DNA of 64,000 nt, taken from assembly GCA_020637755.1 (NCBI GenBank), contig JACKJW010000003.1, positions 1 to 64,000 of the forward strand, read 5' to 3'. Shown piece after piece: positions 50,119 through 58,869 of this stretch. Both the position numbers and the translations under genes were made by a program. A model generated the notes under the pieces. The model was not told the origin of the DNA and did no database searches. It saw nothing but the letters and a program-made list of their open reading frames with translations. The stretch's first letter is position 1; every line of letters starts with the position of its first letter. The DNA is from Brucellaceae bacterium. GTDB lineage: Bacteria > Pseudomonadota > Alphaproteobacteria > Rhizobiales > Rhizobiaceae.

Positions 50119-51111
50119 ATGACCGGGAAAATTCCAGGCGCGGCGCTTGCCGCGGCCCTCGCCATGGCCCTGTGGGCGCTCCCGGCAGGGGCGGCAGAAA
50201 AGGTCCGCATCGGGGTCCTCAAATTCGGCACCGTCAACTGGGAACTCGACGTGATGAAGACCCACGGGCTGGATGCCAAACAGGGTATCGACGTGGAGAT
50301 CAAGGGCTTTGCCGCCGAGGATGCAACAGCCGTGGCGCTGCGCGCGGGCGACGTGGACATGATCGTCACCGATTGGCTGGACGTCGCCCGCTCGCGCGCC
50401 TTGGGCGACGACCTGACCATGGTGCCCTATTCCACTGCGGCCGGTGCGATCATGGTTGCGGCGGGCTCACCGCTCCGGTCGGTAGCCGATCTGAAGGGCC
50501 GCAAGATCGGTGTTGCGGGCGGACCGCTCGACAAGTCGTGGGTCTTGATCCAGGCCATGGCAAGACAGGAGTTCGGCCTCGATATCGCCGCTGAAAACGA
50601 GATCGTCTTCGGCGCGCCGCCGCTGCTGGCTGAAAAGGCCCGGCAAGGCGAGTTCGATGCCGTGCTGAACTTCTGGCACTGGAGCGCGCGGCTTGAGGCG
50701 GATGGCTTCCGCAAGCTGGTCTCGGCGCACGAGGCCTCCATGGCACTGGGCGCGCAAGGTGCGGTCACGGTCATCGGCTATGTGTTTTCAGAAAACTGGG
50801 CCAAGGCTCATCCCCAGGTGGTCACCGGTTTCGTCAAGGCCTCGCGCGAGGCCAAGACCCTGCTGAAGGGCTCTGACCCGGAGTGGCAGCGCCTGCACGA
50901 CGACGGCACCATCAAGGATGAAGGCCAGGCTCTCGCCACGCTGCGGGACCGCTACCGTGACGGCATTCCGGATAGACCGGCGGCCGAAGAGGAGGCCGAC
51001 GCTGCAAAACTCTTCGGCGTGCTTGCGAAAGCCGGTGACGGCAAGCTGACGGGCGGCCGGACGGAGCTGCCAACCGGTACATGGTGGCCCGAACTCAAGA
51101 ACGCATTCTGA
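50119..51111 (+). CDS. NMT1/SsuA-type ABC transporter substrate-binding protein
   Basis: A 330-residue periplasmic binding protein. After the signal peptide (ALAAALAMALWALPAGAAEK) come VRIGVLKFGTVNWELDVM and GFAAEDATAVALRAGDVDMI, a layout like SsuA/TauA/ThiY proteins. LNFWHWSARLEADGFRKL and VTVIGYVFSENWAKAHPQVV are in the second lobe. The ligand is unknown. ATG 50119 has GGGAGG 5 nt upstream; ATG 50101 is less good. Its place inside the xox locus, with a copy of the shared motif upstream, points to a compound needed for methanol oxidation. Confidence 0.9.
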   Translation: MTGKIPGAALAAALAMALWALPAGAAEKVRIGVLKFGTVNWELDVMKTHGLDAKQGIDVEIKGFAAEDATAVALRAGDVDMIVTDWLDVARSRALGDDLTMVPYSTAAGAIMVAAGSPLRSVADLKGRKIGVAGGPLDKSWVLIQAMARQEFGLDIAAENEIVFGAPPLLAEKARQGEFDAVLNFWHWSARLEADGFRKLVSAHEASMALGAQGAVTVIGYVFSENWAKAHPQVVTGFVKASREAKTLLKGSDPEWQRLHDDGTIKDEGQALATLRDRYRDGIPDRPAAEEEADAAKLFGVLAKAGDGKLTGGRTELPTGTWWPELKNAF

Positions 51112-51123
51112 CGGGACATCCAG

Positions 51124-51891
51124 TTGGCCCAGCCACCCGCAACCCGCCCGGCCGCCATGCTTGCAGCCTCCTTGGCAGGCCTTTTTGCCGTCTGGTTCGC
51201 CACCGCGCATCTGATCGGCTCACGCGTTTTTCCGCCACCGGAAACTGTGTTCGTCTTCATCTGGAAGGAAACACTCTCCGGCGAGCTGCCCTTCCATCTG
51301 GCGGCAACGCTTGCGCGCGTCATCGCCGCTTTCACCGTTGCCATGGCCATCGGCTCGGCCATCGGGGTCGCGCTCGGCCGGTCGCGCCGCGCCAACAGCC
51401 TGTTTGATCCATGGGTCATCCTGTTCCTCAACATCCCCGCGCTCGTCGTCATCGTGCTCGCCTATATCTGGTTCGGCCTCAATGAGGCGGCTGCCATCGG
51501 CGCGGTCGCGGTCAACAAGATCCCCAATGTCATCGTCACCTTGCGCGAGGGCGCGCGCGCGCTCGACCCGCAACTGGACGAGATGGCGCGTGTGTTCCGC
51601 TTCTCGCACACGGAGCGCCTGCGCCATGTGCTGCTGCCCCAGTTGCAGCCCTATCTGGCTGCGGCTTCGCGTTCGGGCATGGCCCTCATCTGGAAGATCG
51701 TGCTGGTCGTTGAGCTGCTTGGCCGCTCCAATGGTGTCGGCTTTCAGATCCACCTCTATTTCCAGTTCTTCGATGTCGCCGCCATCCTCGGCTACACGCT
51801 GGCCTTTGTCGCGGTGATGCTGGCGGTGGAACTCGCGCTGGTGCAGCCCTTCGAGCGCCACGCGCGGCGCTGGAGGCTGGCCGATGCTTGA
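51124..51891 (+). CDS. ABC transporter permease (SsuC/TauC family)
   Basis: A 255-residue inner-membrane protein with about six TM helices. The EAA-like loop (VIVTLREGARALDPQLDEMA) and MALIWKIVLVVELLGRSNGV are family features. It partners the binding protein 12 bp upstream and overlaps the ATPase gene by 8 bp. TTG at 51124 is taken as start; an ATG at 51160 is an alternative; neither has a strong Shine-Dalgarno. Confidence 0.9.
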   Translation: MAQPPATRPAAMLAASLAGLFAVWFATAHLIGSRVFPPPETVFVFIWKETLSGELPFHLAATLARVIAAFTVAMAIGSAIGVALGRSRRANSLFDPWVILFLNIPALVVIVLAYIWFGLNEAAAIGAVAVNKIPNVIVTLREGARALDPQLDEMARVFRFSHTERLRHVLLPQLQPYLAAASRSGMALIWKIVLVVELLGRSNGVGFQIHLYFQFFDVAAILGYTLAFVAVMLAVELALVQPFERHARRWRLADA

Positions 51892-52585
51892 GGTGGCCAT
51901 CACCGAAAAGACCTATCGAACGGCCGGAACAGGCGCATTGACAGCAATCAGCGGCATGCACTTTTCGGTACGCGAAGGCACATTCTCCTGCCTCGTCGGT
52001 CCCTCGGGCTGCGGAAAGTCCACAGCGCTGCGCATCATCATGGGGCTGGATGATGACTATCAGGGAAGGGTCCTCATGCCCGCAGGGCGCATGGCGTCCG
52101 TGTTCCAGGAACCGCGCCTGCTGCCGTGGCGCACGGTTGACCAGAACGTACGCCTCGCGTTGGAGCCGGAAGCGCGCGCCTGCGACCTTTCCGGCCTTTA
52201 CGAGACGCTCGGCCTGTCCGGCATGGAGCACTTTTTTCCGCGCCAGCTTTCGCTCGGACTTGCGCGCCGCGTGGCGCTGGCCCGCGCCTTCGCCGTCGAG
52301 CCCGCATTGCTGCTGCTGGACGAGCCCTTCGTGTCGCTGGATGAAGCCACTGCCGCACGCCTGCGCGCGCTTCTGATGCAGGTCTGGTCGGCACGGCCTA
52401 CCACGGCACTGATGGTCACCCACAATATCCGCGAGGCGCTGGAGCTGGCAGACGAAATCATCCTGCTGACCGACAGGCCGTCCCATGTTCGCGGCGTGTT
52501 TCGTGTCAATGTCCCACGCGCCGGGCGCGACGGCGCGGCTCTGGAACGGCTGGCGGCAGAGCTTGCCGCGCAGTTTCCAGCGTGA
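51884..52585 (+). CDS. ABC transporter ATP-binding protein (SsuB/TauB-like)
   Basis: A 233-residue ATPase of the nitrate/sulfonate/taurine group. Walker A is GPSGCGKST, Q-loop VFQEPRLLPWRTV, Walker B ALLLLDEPFVSLDEATA and H-loop MVTHNIREAL. The signature motif, normally LSGGQ, reads LSLGLARRVALARAFA, so the second Gly position and Gln differ. The fold is otherwise complete, so activity may be retained but altered. The gene converges with the ABC-2 permease gene (stops 3 bp apart). Confidence 0.9.
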   Translation: MLEVAITEKTYRTAGTGALTAISGMHFSVREGTFSCLVGPSGCGKSTALRIIMGLDDDYQGRVLMPAGRMASVFQEPRLLPWRTVDQNVRLALEPEARACDLSGLYETLGLSGMEHFFPRQLSLGLARRVALARAFAVEPALLLLDEPFVSLDEATAARLRALLMQVWSARPTTALMVTHNIREALELADEIILLTDRPSHVRGVFRVNVPRAGRDGAALERLAAELAAQFPA

Positions 52586-52588
52586 CGG

Positions 52589-53383
52589 TCAGGCTGTGCG
52601 GCCCGCCCGGAACCGGCGTGACGGATCGAAGGCCCATGCGGCCGCCAGGAAAAACACAAGCCCGCTGCCCGCTGTCAGGGCGAGTGCCAGCCAGTTGATC
52701 TGGCCGTAAAGTGCAAAGCGGATCAGTTCGACACCCTGGCTGAACGGGTTCCATTCGCAGATGGCGGCCAGCACGGCGCTGGCCTCCTGCATCTTCCACA
52801 CCGGGTAGAGCGCGGTGGAAAGGAAGAACATCGGGAAGATGACGAAGTTCATTACGCCCGCGAAGTTCTCCAACTGCCGGATCAGCGAGGCGAGCAGGAG
52901 GCCAAGCGCACCGACCATCAGCCCGGAAAGGATGAGCGCCGGGAAGATGGCAACGAGGCCCGCGGGCGGAATGTCGATGCCGAAGGCGAGCGCGACGAGC
53001 GCGAAGGCATAGGCCTGCACGATGGAGACGGCCACTCCCGCCATCAGCTTGGCAAGCAGCAGGAACCAGCGCGGCAATGGCGTGGTGAGCAGCACCCGCA
53101 TCGACCCCATTTCCTGGTCATAGACCATGGAGAGCGAGGACTGCATGCCGTTGAAGAGCTGGATCATCCCGATCAGCCCGGGAACAATATAGACCTCGTA
53201 GGTGATGTAGGTCTGGTAGGGCTCAGTGATCGACAGGCCGAGCGCGGCGCGGAACCCGGCCGCAAAGACAACCAGCCAGACAAGCGGGCGCACCAGCGCG
53301 GCGAAAAACCGCTCGCGCTGGTTCACGAAACGCAGCAATTCCCGCCGGGCGATGCCGGCAAAGGCCAGGACTGCGCCCTTCAT
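52589..53383 (-). CDS. ABC-2 type permease, PQQ-dependent alcohol dehydrogenase system
   Basis: A 264-residue ABC-2 exporter permease with six TM helices. The N-terminal part includes RRELLRFVNQRERFFAALVR and VYIVPGLIGMIQLFNGMQSS; SMVYDQEMGSMRVLLTTPLP is the family's cytoplasmic loop and FAGVMNFVIFPMFFLSTALY a late helix. It goes with the ATPase gene by a 4-bp overlap. Such exporters accompany quinoprotein alcohol dehydrogenases (Ped/exa/xox loci); the exported substrate is unknown. Confidence 0.92.
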   Translation of the reverse strand: MKGAVLAFAGIARRELLRFVNQRERFFAALVRPLVWLVVFAAGFRAALGLSITEPYQTYITYEVYIVPGLIGMIQLFNGMQSSLSMVYDQEMGSMRVLLTTPLPRWFLLLAKLMAGVAVSIVQAYAFALVALAFGIDIPPAGLVAIFPALILSGLMVGALGLLLASLIRQLENFAGVMNFVIFPMFFLSTALYPVWKMQEASAVLAAICEWNPFSQGVELIRFALYGQINWLALALTAGSGLVFFLAAAWAFDPSRRFRAGRTA

Positions 53384-54123
53384 GCCGCTGCCTCTGCACC
53401 GGTCAGCCGGTCGAAGGCCTGCGCAAGGTCGCCAGCCCCCGTCTGCGCGACAAGGTCTTGCGGCGCCCCGTCGGCCCGCACCTGCCCGCGATGGAGCACG
53501 ATCACGCGGTCGCCGGCTTCGACCTCGTCGATCAGGTGCGTGGCCCAGAGCAGTGCAATGCCGTCTTCGCGTGACCTTGCATGAAGGTGCGCGATCAGGT
53601 CGCGCCGGGTCGGGATGTCGAGGCCGACGGTCGGCTCGTCCAGCAGGAGGATGCGCGGGCGGTGGAGCAGCGCGCGGGCGATCTCGACGCGGCGCCGGTG
53701 GCCGCCATTGAGCGCGCGCACCTTGTCATCCAGCCGGTCGGCCATGGCGAAGCGCTCCAGCTCGGCAGCGATACGACGGTCGGCCTCCACCCGCGCGATG
53801 CCACGCAAGGCGCAGAAGTAGCGCAGGTTCTGCCGGACGGTCAGGTCAAGGTCGAGTGTCTGGGCCTGGAACACGATGCCGAGCGGCGCCAGCGCCTGCG
53901 CGCCGGTGGTGACGAGGTCGCGACCGTCCAGCACGATGCGTCCGTGCTGCGCAGCGAACAGGCCGGAAATGAGCGAGAAAAGTGTTGTCTTGCCCGCGCC
54001 GTTCGGTCCGAGCAGGATCGCCGCTTCGCCCGGCTCAATGGAAAAACTGACGTCATCGAGCGCCCGGCGGTTGCCGTAGTCGAAGGTCAGTCCGGAAATT
54101 TCCAGGGCAGGGCGCTCGGGCAA
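53380..54123 (-). CDS. ABC transporter ATP-binding protein, PQQ-dependent alcohol dehydrogenase system
   Basis: A 247-residue ATPase. Walker A is LGPNGAGKTTLFSLISGL, Q-loop IGIVFQAQ-type segment GIVFQAQTLDLDLTV, Walker B RILLLDEPTVGLDIPTR and H-loop LLWATHLIDEVEAG. The signature LNGGHRRRVEIARALLHRPR replaces LSGGQ with LNGGH, as in several ABC-2 ATPases. It energises the permease at 52589. It follows the beta-propeller gene by 119 bp. Confidence 0.92.
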   Translation of the reverse strand: MPERPALEISGLTFDYGNRRALDDVSFSIEPGEAAILLGPNGAGKTTLFSLISGLFAAQHGRIVLDGRDLVTTGAQALAPLGIVFQAQTLDLDLTVRQNLRYFCALRGIARVEADRRIAAELERFAMADRLDDKVRALNGGHRRRVEIARALLHRPRILLLDEPTVGLDIPTRRDLIAHLHARSREDGIALLWATHLIDEVEAGDRVIVLHRGQVRADGAPQDLVAQTGAGDLAQAFDRLTGAEAAA

Positions 54124-54242
54124 ATCATGATCCTTGATGGGTGGGCGGACGGTTCCGTGACCATAGGCCGGATCGCCTGCCCTTGAAACAGGCCTCAGCG
54201 CATGGTGGCCTTCAACGGATCATTCTCCCAAGGCCAGTCTTC

Positions 54243-55238
54243 TCACTGTGGAATCTTGTCCTTCGGCAGGATGGCCGCACCCCAGGGAAAACGGCCGACC
54301 TTGATCGTTTTCTCGGCCTTGAGCGTCGCCACATCGACGACGGTCACATCGCCGGAAATGCCGTTGGTCGTGTAGAACTTGTCTTCTTCCGGTGTCAGCG
54401 CCATGTGCCAGACGCGCCGGCCGACAAGAATATAGTCCACCACTTCGTAGTTCTTCGTGCGGTCGACCACGGCGACATGGTTGGCCGGTCCGAGCGCGAT
54501 GAAGGCGTATTTGCCATCCTTCGTCAGTTCCATGCCGACCGGCTGGATGCGGTCCCTGGAAATGCCCTTGATGGCAAAAGAGATCGTGTGCTTGACCTCC
54601 TTGCTGGCCGTGTCGATCACCGCGACATTGCCGCCGATCTCGGAGGTAACCCATAGCTCGCTGTCATCTGCGGAGAATTCGGCGTCGCGCGGACGCTGGT
54701 CCACCAGCGTGTTGCCAGCGAGTTTCTGGGCGGCCGTGTCGATCCAGTGCGCCATGTTGGTGGTCTCGGAAGTCACGATGGCCCACTTGCCGTCATGGCT
54801 GACCGCCATGCCCTCCGGCTCCACGCCGACATCGATCTGGGCAACGACGCTGCGGCTTTCCACGTCAACCACAGTGGCAATCGCATCGTCCTCATTGGCG
54901 ATGTAGAGGTGCTTGTCGTCCGGATGCAGGGCGAATTGTTCCGGATCTTCGCCCGAGGGCAGGTCGTGGAGTTTCTTGCCTGTGGCGACGTCCCAGACCT
55001 GCACCGTGTCGGAATCCGAAGCGCAGATGTAGAGCTTGGTGAAATCCCGGCTGAAGAGGATGCCACGCGGCCGTTCGCCAACCTCGAACGTGTCGACAAC
55101 TTCGTTGGTCTCTGTGTCGATGACGGAAACCGTGTCGTCCTTCTCGTTCGTCACGTAGACCCGGTGCGCTAGGGCGCTCGTGCTGATCAGGCAGGTGAGG
55201 GCAGCCGCCCCCGCGATCATGCGAAACATGGGCGTCAT
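54243..55238 (-). CDS. PQQ-dependent catabolism-associated beta-propeller protein
   Basis: A periplasmic YVTN-type beta-propeller of about 331 residues. Signal peptide (MIAGAAALTCLISTSALAHR), then repeats such as VYVTNEKDDTVSVIDTETNE, LYICASDSDTVQVWDVATGK, LYIANEDDAIATVVDVESRS and LWVTSEIGGNVAVIDTASKE, each ending with a conserved strand. It stands between the two ABC components and the binding protein in Ped-type loci. The start at 55238 overlaps the upstream stop (ATGA); ATG 55229, with AAGGA 9 nt upstream, is equally possible. Confidence 0.93.
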   Translation of the reverse strand: MTPMFRMIAGAAALTCLISTSALAHRVYVTNEKDDTVSVIDTETNEVVDTFEVGERPRGILFSRDFTKLYICASDSDTVQVWDVATGKKLHDLPSGEDPEQFALHPDDKHLYIANEDDAIATVVDVESRSVVAQIDVGVEPEGMAVSHDGKWAIVTSETTNMAHWIDTAAQKLAGNTLVDQRPRDAEFSADDSELWVTSEIGGNVAVIDTASKEVKHTISFAIKGISRDRIQPVGMELTKDGKYAFIALGPANHVAVVDRTKNYEVVDYILVGRRVWHMALTPEEDKFYTTNGISGDVTVVDVATLKAEKTIKVGRFPWGAAILPKDKIPQ

Positions 55239-56443
55239 TCCTTGAAGGCGGTGCATTTGCTCTCCGGTTCGTCGAGGCCAAGTGTATCGAGTTCCGTGAC
55301 GCGGTGAAGGAAGCCCTCCACCGGCGCGGTCGCCACCACGGCTTGCGGGTGAATGAGCGCAATGGGCTGGCGCAATTGCCCGTCCCATCCGCGATAGGTC
55401 ATCTTCGCGCCCTTGAAGGCGGCCAGTGAAAACTGGTCTGACAGGATGAAGCCGCGCACGGCTGCCGGCTCAGCGGTCCTGGCCCGTGTTGCCGCCTCGC
55501 CGATGGAGCGGATCGCAGCCCACGCCGCGTAGTCTCCGGCCATCATGCCGCGTTTGGCCTGCGCCTCGAAGCGCGATTGAAGCTGGGCCGCGCCCCATTG
55601 TTCCACAACACGGTCCCAAGCTGTCGCCACGATGCCTGCCGACCCGGCGACAGGGCGCGGCAGCCAGGTATTGTACATGACGTATTGCCCGAAATCGTGG
55701 TCCTCGTCCGCCACGATCACGGCGTCATAGTTACGCGCCTGTGTGAAGACCGGCACTTCGGCCGACGCGTTGCGGCGCATGTCGGCATCCTCGATCCACT
55801 GTTTCTCGTGATCTATGGAGAGCCCGAATTTCCTGGCCGACCGGCGCAGGGCTTCGGCAAAAAGCAGGTCGCCCGGCCGGTTTCCGGCAATCAGGAACAG
55901 CGAGCGCCACTGCCGCTTTGCAAGGAACTGCATCAGGGCATCCGAAAGCATTGCCCGGGAGGGCAGGGTGTGCAGGACATTTGCCATGCAGGCCGCGTCA
56001 CGCAGATCATCATCCGCACTCCCGGCATTGAAGAGAAGGTCATCTGCGGCTTCGGGAAGCGCAGCGATTTCCTTGAGCCGGTCGCCGGGCACGTTCAGCA
56101 CGGCAAGCTTCGGCCCGCCATCGAGCACCGCCCGCGCCGCCGCCACCACATCACCGCCGGGTTCCACCAGCGTTTCGGCCAGCATGTGATCCTGATTCAG
56201 GAATTTTCCGGTGGTGTTGTTGTCGGCAATGGCAAGGCGCGCGCCTTGCAGTCCCTCGTCCTCCGGCCAGGTCACGATATTGGAGAGTACCGGCGGGCGA
56301 TCCGGTTGCTGCTGGATGTAGAGGACTGAAACGGCAAGCCGTCCAGCAGGCTTTTCCTGCGCATGAAGGGGCATTGGCCGGAAGCAAATCCCCGCAGCGA
56401 TCAACACGGCTGACGTGACCAGAAAGCGCATCGTGCGCTTCAT
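55235..56443 (-). CDS. ABC transporter substrate-binding protein, PQQ-dependent alcohol dehydrogenase system
   Basis: A 402-residue periplasmic protein of the branched-chain amino-acid binding fold found beside quinoprotein dehydrogenases. Signal peptide (FLVTSAVLIAAGICFRPMPL), then VSVLYIQQQPDRPPVLSNIV, GARLAIADNNTTGKFLNQDH and ALMQFLAKRQWRSLFLIAGN; DYAAWAAIRSIGEAATRART is near the hinge. Function of the family is not known. Start at 56443 has GGGAGGAG 4-6 nt upstream. It is the first gene of the minus-strand operon to 52589. Confidence 0.93.
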   Translation of the reverse strand: MKRTMRFLVTSAVLIAAGICFRPMPLHAQEKPAGRLAVSVLYIQQQPDRPPVLSNIVTWPEDEGLQGARLAIADNNTTGKFLNQDHMLAETLVEPGGDVVAAARAVLDGGPKLAVLNVPGDRLKEIAALPEAADDLLFNAGSADDDLRDAACMANVLHTLPSRAMLSDALMQFLAKRQWRSLFLIAGNRPGDLLFAEALRRSARKFGLSIDHEKQWIEDADMRRNASAEVPVFTQARNYDAVIVADEDHDFGQYVMYNTWLPRPVAGSAGIVATAWDRVVEQWGAAQLQSRFEAQAKRGMMAGDYAAWAAIRSIGEAATRARTAEPAAVRGFILSDQFSLAAFKGAKMTYRGWDGQLRQPIALIHPQAVVATAPVEGFLHRVTELDTLGLDEPESKCTAFKE

Positions 56444-56533
56444 GCACTCCTCCCGGTGGAAAGGTTCCAAGGTTGTTTTCGGGCAGTCTTCGCCACCTTG
56501 ATGGGACGTTAGCATCAGCCCCCCACCCGCCAA

Positions 56534-56550
56534 TTGCCAAAAAGTACACA
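56534..56550 (-). promoter_or_regulatory. xox motif, site 2
   Basis: Minus strand reads TGTGTACTTTTTGGCAA, one base from site 4 (upstream of xoxF). It lies 90 nt before the binding-protein start at 56443. Confidence 0.65.
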
Positions 56551-56565
56551 CGGCAAAGGGCCGGC

Positions 56566-56582
56566 TGTGCACCAAAGGACAA
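56566..56582 (+). promoter_or_regulatory. xox motif, site 3
   Basis: TGTGCACCAAAGGACAA, 79 nt before the cytochrome c start at 56662, one base from site 5. A further palindrome TTGGTACA/GTACACAA lies at 56602-56622 in the same divergent gap. Confidence 0.65.
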
Positions 56583-56661
56583 TTTTGGCTTCACCTGCGC
56601 ATTGGTACATCAGCGGTACACAATGATCGACGCCAGCTGCGACTAGGCGTCCGGGAGGTCT

Positions 56662-57105
56662 ATGATGAAATTTGCCCGCGCTTTCTCCATGGCTGCTTTT
56701 GCGGTCATTGCTTCCGTTTCCGCCACCCAGGTCTATGGCCATGGGGATGTGGCGCCGCAGCCGGTGGACACAACCGGTCTTGATCCGGTCGGCGAAGCCT
56801 GGGCTGAAGAAAACCCCTACCGCCTCAAGGGCGGTGAGCAGTATGAGCTGGCCCAGAAGATCGGATCGTCCGGCTACAATCAGAACTGCGCACGCTGCCA
56901 TGGCCTCCAGGTCATCTCGGGGGGGATCGCGCCCGATCTGCGTTATCTGGATGAAGGCATTGACGGGGACGAGTGGTTCCTGCAGCGCATCCGTCACGGC
57001 TACAGCCAGAATGGTGCCTACAAGATGCCACCCTTCGAGGGCGTGCTGAGCCAGGAGGCCATGTGGGCCATCCGCTCCTACATCGAGACCCGGCCCGAGG
57101 AATGA
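56662..57105 (+). CDS. c-type cytochrome (c-550, PedF/XoxG-like)
   Basis: A 147-residue periplasmic monoheme cytochrome. Signal peptide (AFAVIASVSATQVYGHGDVA), then VDTTGLDPVGEAWAEENPYR, heme motif YNQNCARCHGLQVISGGIAP (CxxCH), and the Met-ligand region YKMPPFEGVLSQEAMWAIRS. PedF-type cytochromes take electrons from PQQ alcohol dehydrogenases. It opens the plus operon to 59846. GGGAGG stands 3 nt before ATG 56662 and 6 nt before ATG 56665, so the latter may be the true start. Confidence 0.9.
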   Translation: MMKFARAFSMAAFAVIASVSATQVYGHGDVAPQPVDTTGLDPVGEAWAEENPYRLKGGEQYELAQKIGSSGYNQNCARCHGLQVISGGIAPDLRYLDEGIDGDEWFLQRIRHGYSQNGAYKMPPFEGVLSQEAMWAIRSYIETRPEE

Positions 57106-57151
57106 CGGCCATGCTCCGGCGATCCTTCAAGAGGACAAGCCGGGTGATGCC

Positions 57152-58021
57152 ATGAAAGGCCTGACCCGGCGATTTTTCTCCCTGGCTGCGCTGTCTGTCG
57201 CCCTCGTGGCGTCGGCAGCGCCTTTTTCTTTTGCGCGCCCGCTGGAAGAAATCGGGAAGACCGGCCGCATCACCATTTTTGTCTATGCCGACTATCCGCC
57301 ATGGTCCTGGAAGAAGGACGGCGAAATGACCGGCATCGACGTCGATATCGCGCGCGAGATCGCTGCAGGACTCGGCTTCGAACTGGACCTGCTCGTCCGT
57401 CAGGCTGACGAGAATGTCGACGACGATCTTCGCGTCAACGTCTGGAAAGGCGACGTGATCGGCAAGAAGGCCGCCGACCTGATGCTGCATGTCCCCTATG
57501 ACCGGACACTGGAAATCCGCTCTGAATCGCTCGCGATCCTTTTCAATCCCTATTTCGGTGAGGAGCACGCTGTCATCTTCGACACGGCCCGCCTGCCGGA
57601 AGTGAAGACTTTCGGCCGCTTCGTCACCAACAAGATCGGCGCAGAACTGGATTCGGCCTCCGACTTCTTCCTGTCGAACGCCTTTCGCGGGCAGCTGCTG
57701 GAATCGATACGCCGTGGCCGAACCCTGGACGACACGTTCAACCTGTTTCTCACAGGCGAGGTGCCGGCCCTCATGGGTTCGCGGGCGCAAGTGGAATACG
57801 TTGCCCATCTGGCCAAGGGCAGAATAGCCACGTCAATCGTGCAGCCACCCATGCAGGGCATTGTGCGCGCCAAGTGGCCCATCGGCATGGCTGTCAAGGA
57901 AAACAGCCGTGATCTGGGCTATGCGGTTGGAGACATCATCACGGCGCTTCAGGATTCGGGAAAACTTGAAGGGATTTGCGCGCGCTATGGTGTAACCTGG
58001 CGCAAGCCCGAGCTGGAGTGA
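57152..58021 (+). CDS. xoxJ: Quinoprotein dehydrogenase-associated binding protein (XoxJ/MxaJ-like)
   Basis: A 289-residue periplasmic protein with the amino-acid binding protein fold. Signal peptide (FFSLAALSVALVASAAPFSF), then ITIFVYADYPPWSWKKDGEM and TGIDVDIAREIAAGLGFELD, and VDDDLRVNVWKGDVIGKKAA. MxaJ/XoxJ proteins go with methanol dehydrogenases and bind a partner, perhaps the apo-enzyme, not an amino acid. It follows the cytochrome by 46 bp and precedes the SoxYZ-like gene. Confidence 0.93.
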   Translation: MKGLTRRFFSLAALSVALVASAAPFSFARPLEEIGKTGRITIFVYADYPPWSWKKDGEMTGIDVDIAREIAAGLGFELDLLVRQADENVDDDLRVNVWKGDVIGKKAADLMLHVPYDRTLEIRSESLAILFNPYFGEEHAVIFDTARLPEVKTFGRFVTNKIGAELDSASDFFLSNAFRGQLLESIRRGRTLDDTFNLFLTGEVPALMGSRAQVEYVAHLAKGRIATSIVQPPMQGIVRAKWPIGMAVKENSRDLGYAVGDIITALQDSGKLEGICARYGVTWRKPELE

Positions 58022-58059
58022 GGCGGGCAGGAGGAAACACCGGAAGCAGGGAGGTGCCG

Positions 58060-58869
58060 GTGGCAAGGTTCACATTTCGCACAGCCTGTGTCGTGCTCGC
58101 GTGCCTTTCCGCACCGGCGGGCCCTTCCGTTGCGCGCGCCGGAACCCTTCCGGCCGATCCGCTGAATTCGGTGATGTGGGAAGACATGGCCGCCCGTTTC
58201 CTGCCGGGCGGGCCCATCGTCTTCGACCAGCGGGTGAAGGTGCTGATGCCGCGGGCGGCGGAAGACCAGTTCTTTGTCCCCGTTACTGTCGATGCCTCCG
58301 CACTCGGGCCGGTTAGCGAGATCATCGTGCTTGCCGACCTCAATCCCATTCCCCATGTCCTGACCTTCCGGCCCGAAGCGGCCGAGGCCTTCATCTCCTT
58401 CCGCGTGAAGATCGAGCAGGCCACCGTCATCCGCGCGGCCGCCCGCACGCCGGACGGCACCTGGCATCTCGGCGGCAACCTGATCGACGCGGCAGGAGGC
58501 GGTTGCACGGCTCCGGCGCTTGCGCATGGCGAGGTCAACTGGATGGCCCGCCTCGGGCAGACGCGCGTACAGGCTGTGCGTGAAGCCTCTGGCACAGCAC
58601 GCGTTGCCCTGCGCATGCGCCACCCGATGGACACCGGACTGGCTGACGGCATCCCGGCCTTCTACCTTTCAAACCTCGCCATGAAGGGCGCGGCCGGAAA
58701 CACAATCGCCGTTCTTGAACTCTTCGAGCCCGTTTCCGAAAACCCGACCTTCACGGTCAAGCCAAGGCTCGGGCCGGCCGCCGAAACGCTGTCGGTTCTG
58801 GCGCGCGACACCGAGGGCAACGTTTACGGCTACGACGTATCCGTTCCGGCGGCCGGGGCGGGCAATTGA
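58060..58869 (+). CDS. Quinoprotein dehydrogenase-associated SoxYZ-like carrier
   Basis: A 269-residue periplasmic fusion. Signal peptide (TACVVLACLSAPAGPSVARA); a SoxY-like half with VKVLMPRAAEDQFFVPVTVD and IIVLADLNPIPHVLTFRPEA ends GGNLIDAAGGGCTAPALAHG, where the Cys takes the place of the SoxY carrier Cys; a SoxZ-like half follows with RVALRMRHPMDTGLADGIPA. SoxYZ carries sulfur groups on its C-terminal Cys; this variant is known from quinoprotein clusters, role unknown. GTG 58060 has GGGAGG 5 nt upstream and is preferred over GTG 58054. Confidence 0.9.
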   Translation: MARFTFRTACVVLACLSAPAGPSVARAGTLPADPLNSVMWEDMAARFLPGGPIVFDQRVKVLMPRAAEDQFFVPVTVDASALGPVSEIIVLADLNPIPHVLTFRPEAAEAFISFRVKIEQATVIRAAARTPDGTWHLGGNLIDAAGGGCTAPALAHGEVNWMARLGQTRVQAVREASGTARVALRMRHPMDTGLADGIPAFYLSNLAMKGAAGNTIAVLELFEPVSENPTFTVKPRLGPAAETLSVLARDTEGNVYGYDVSVPAAGAGN

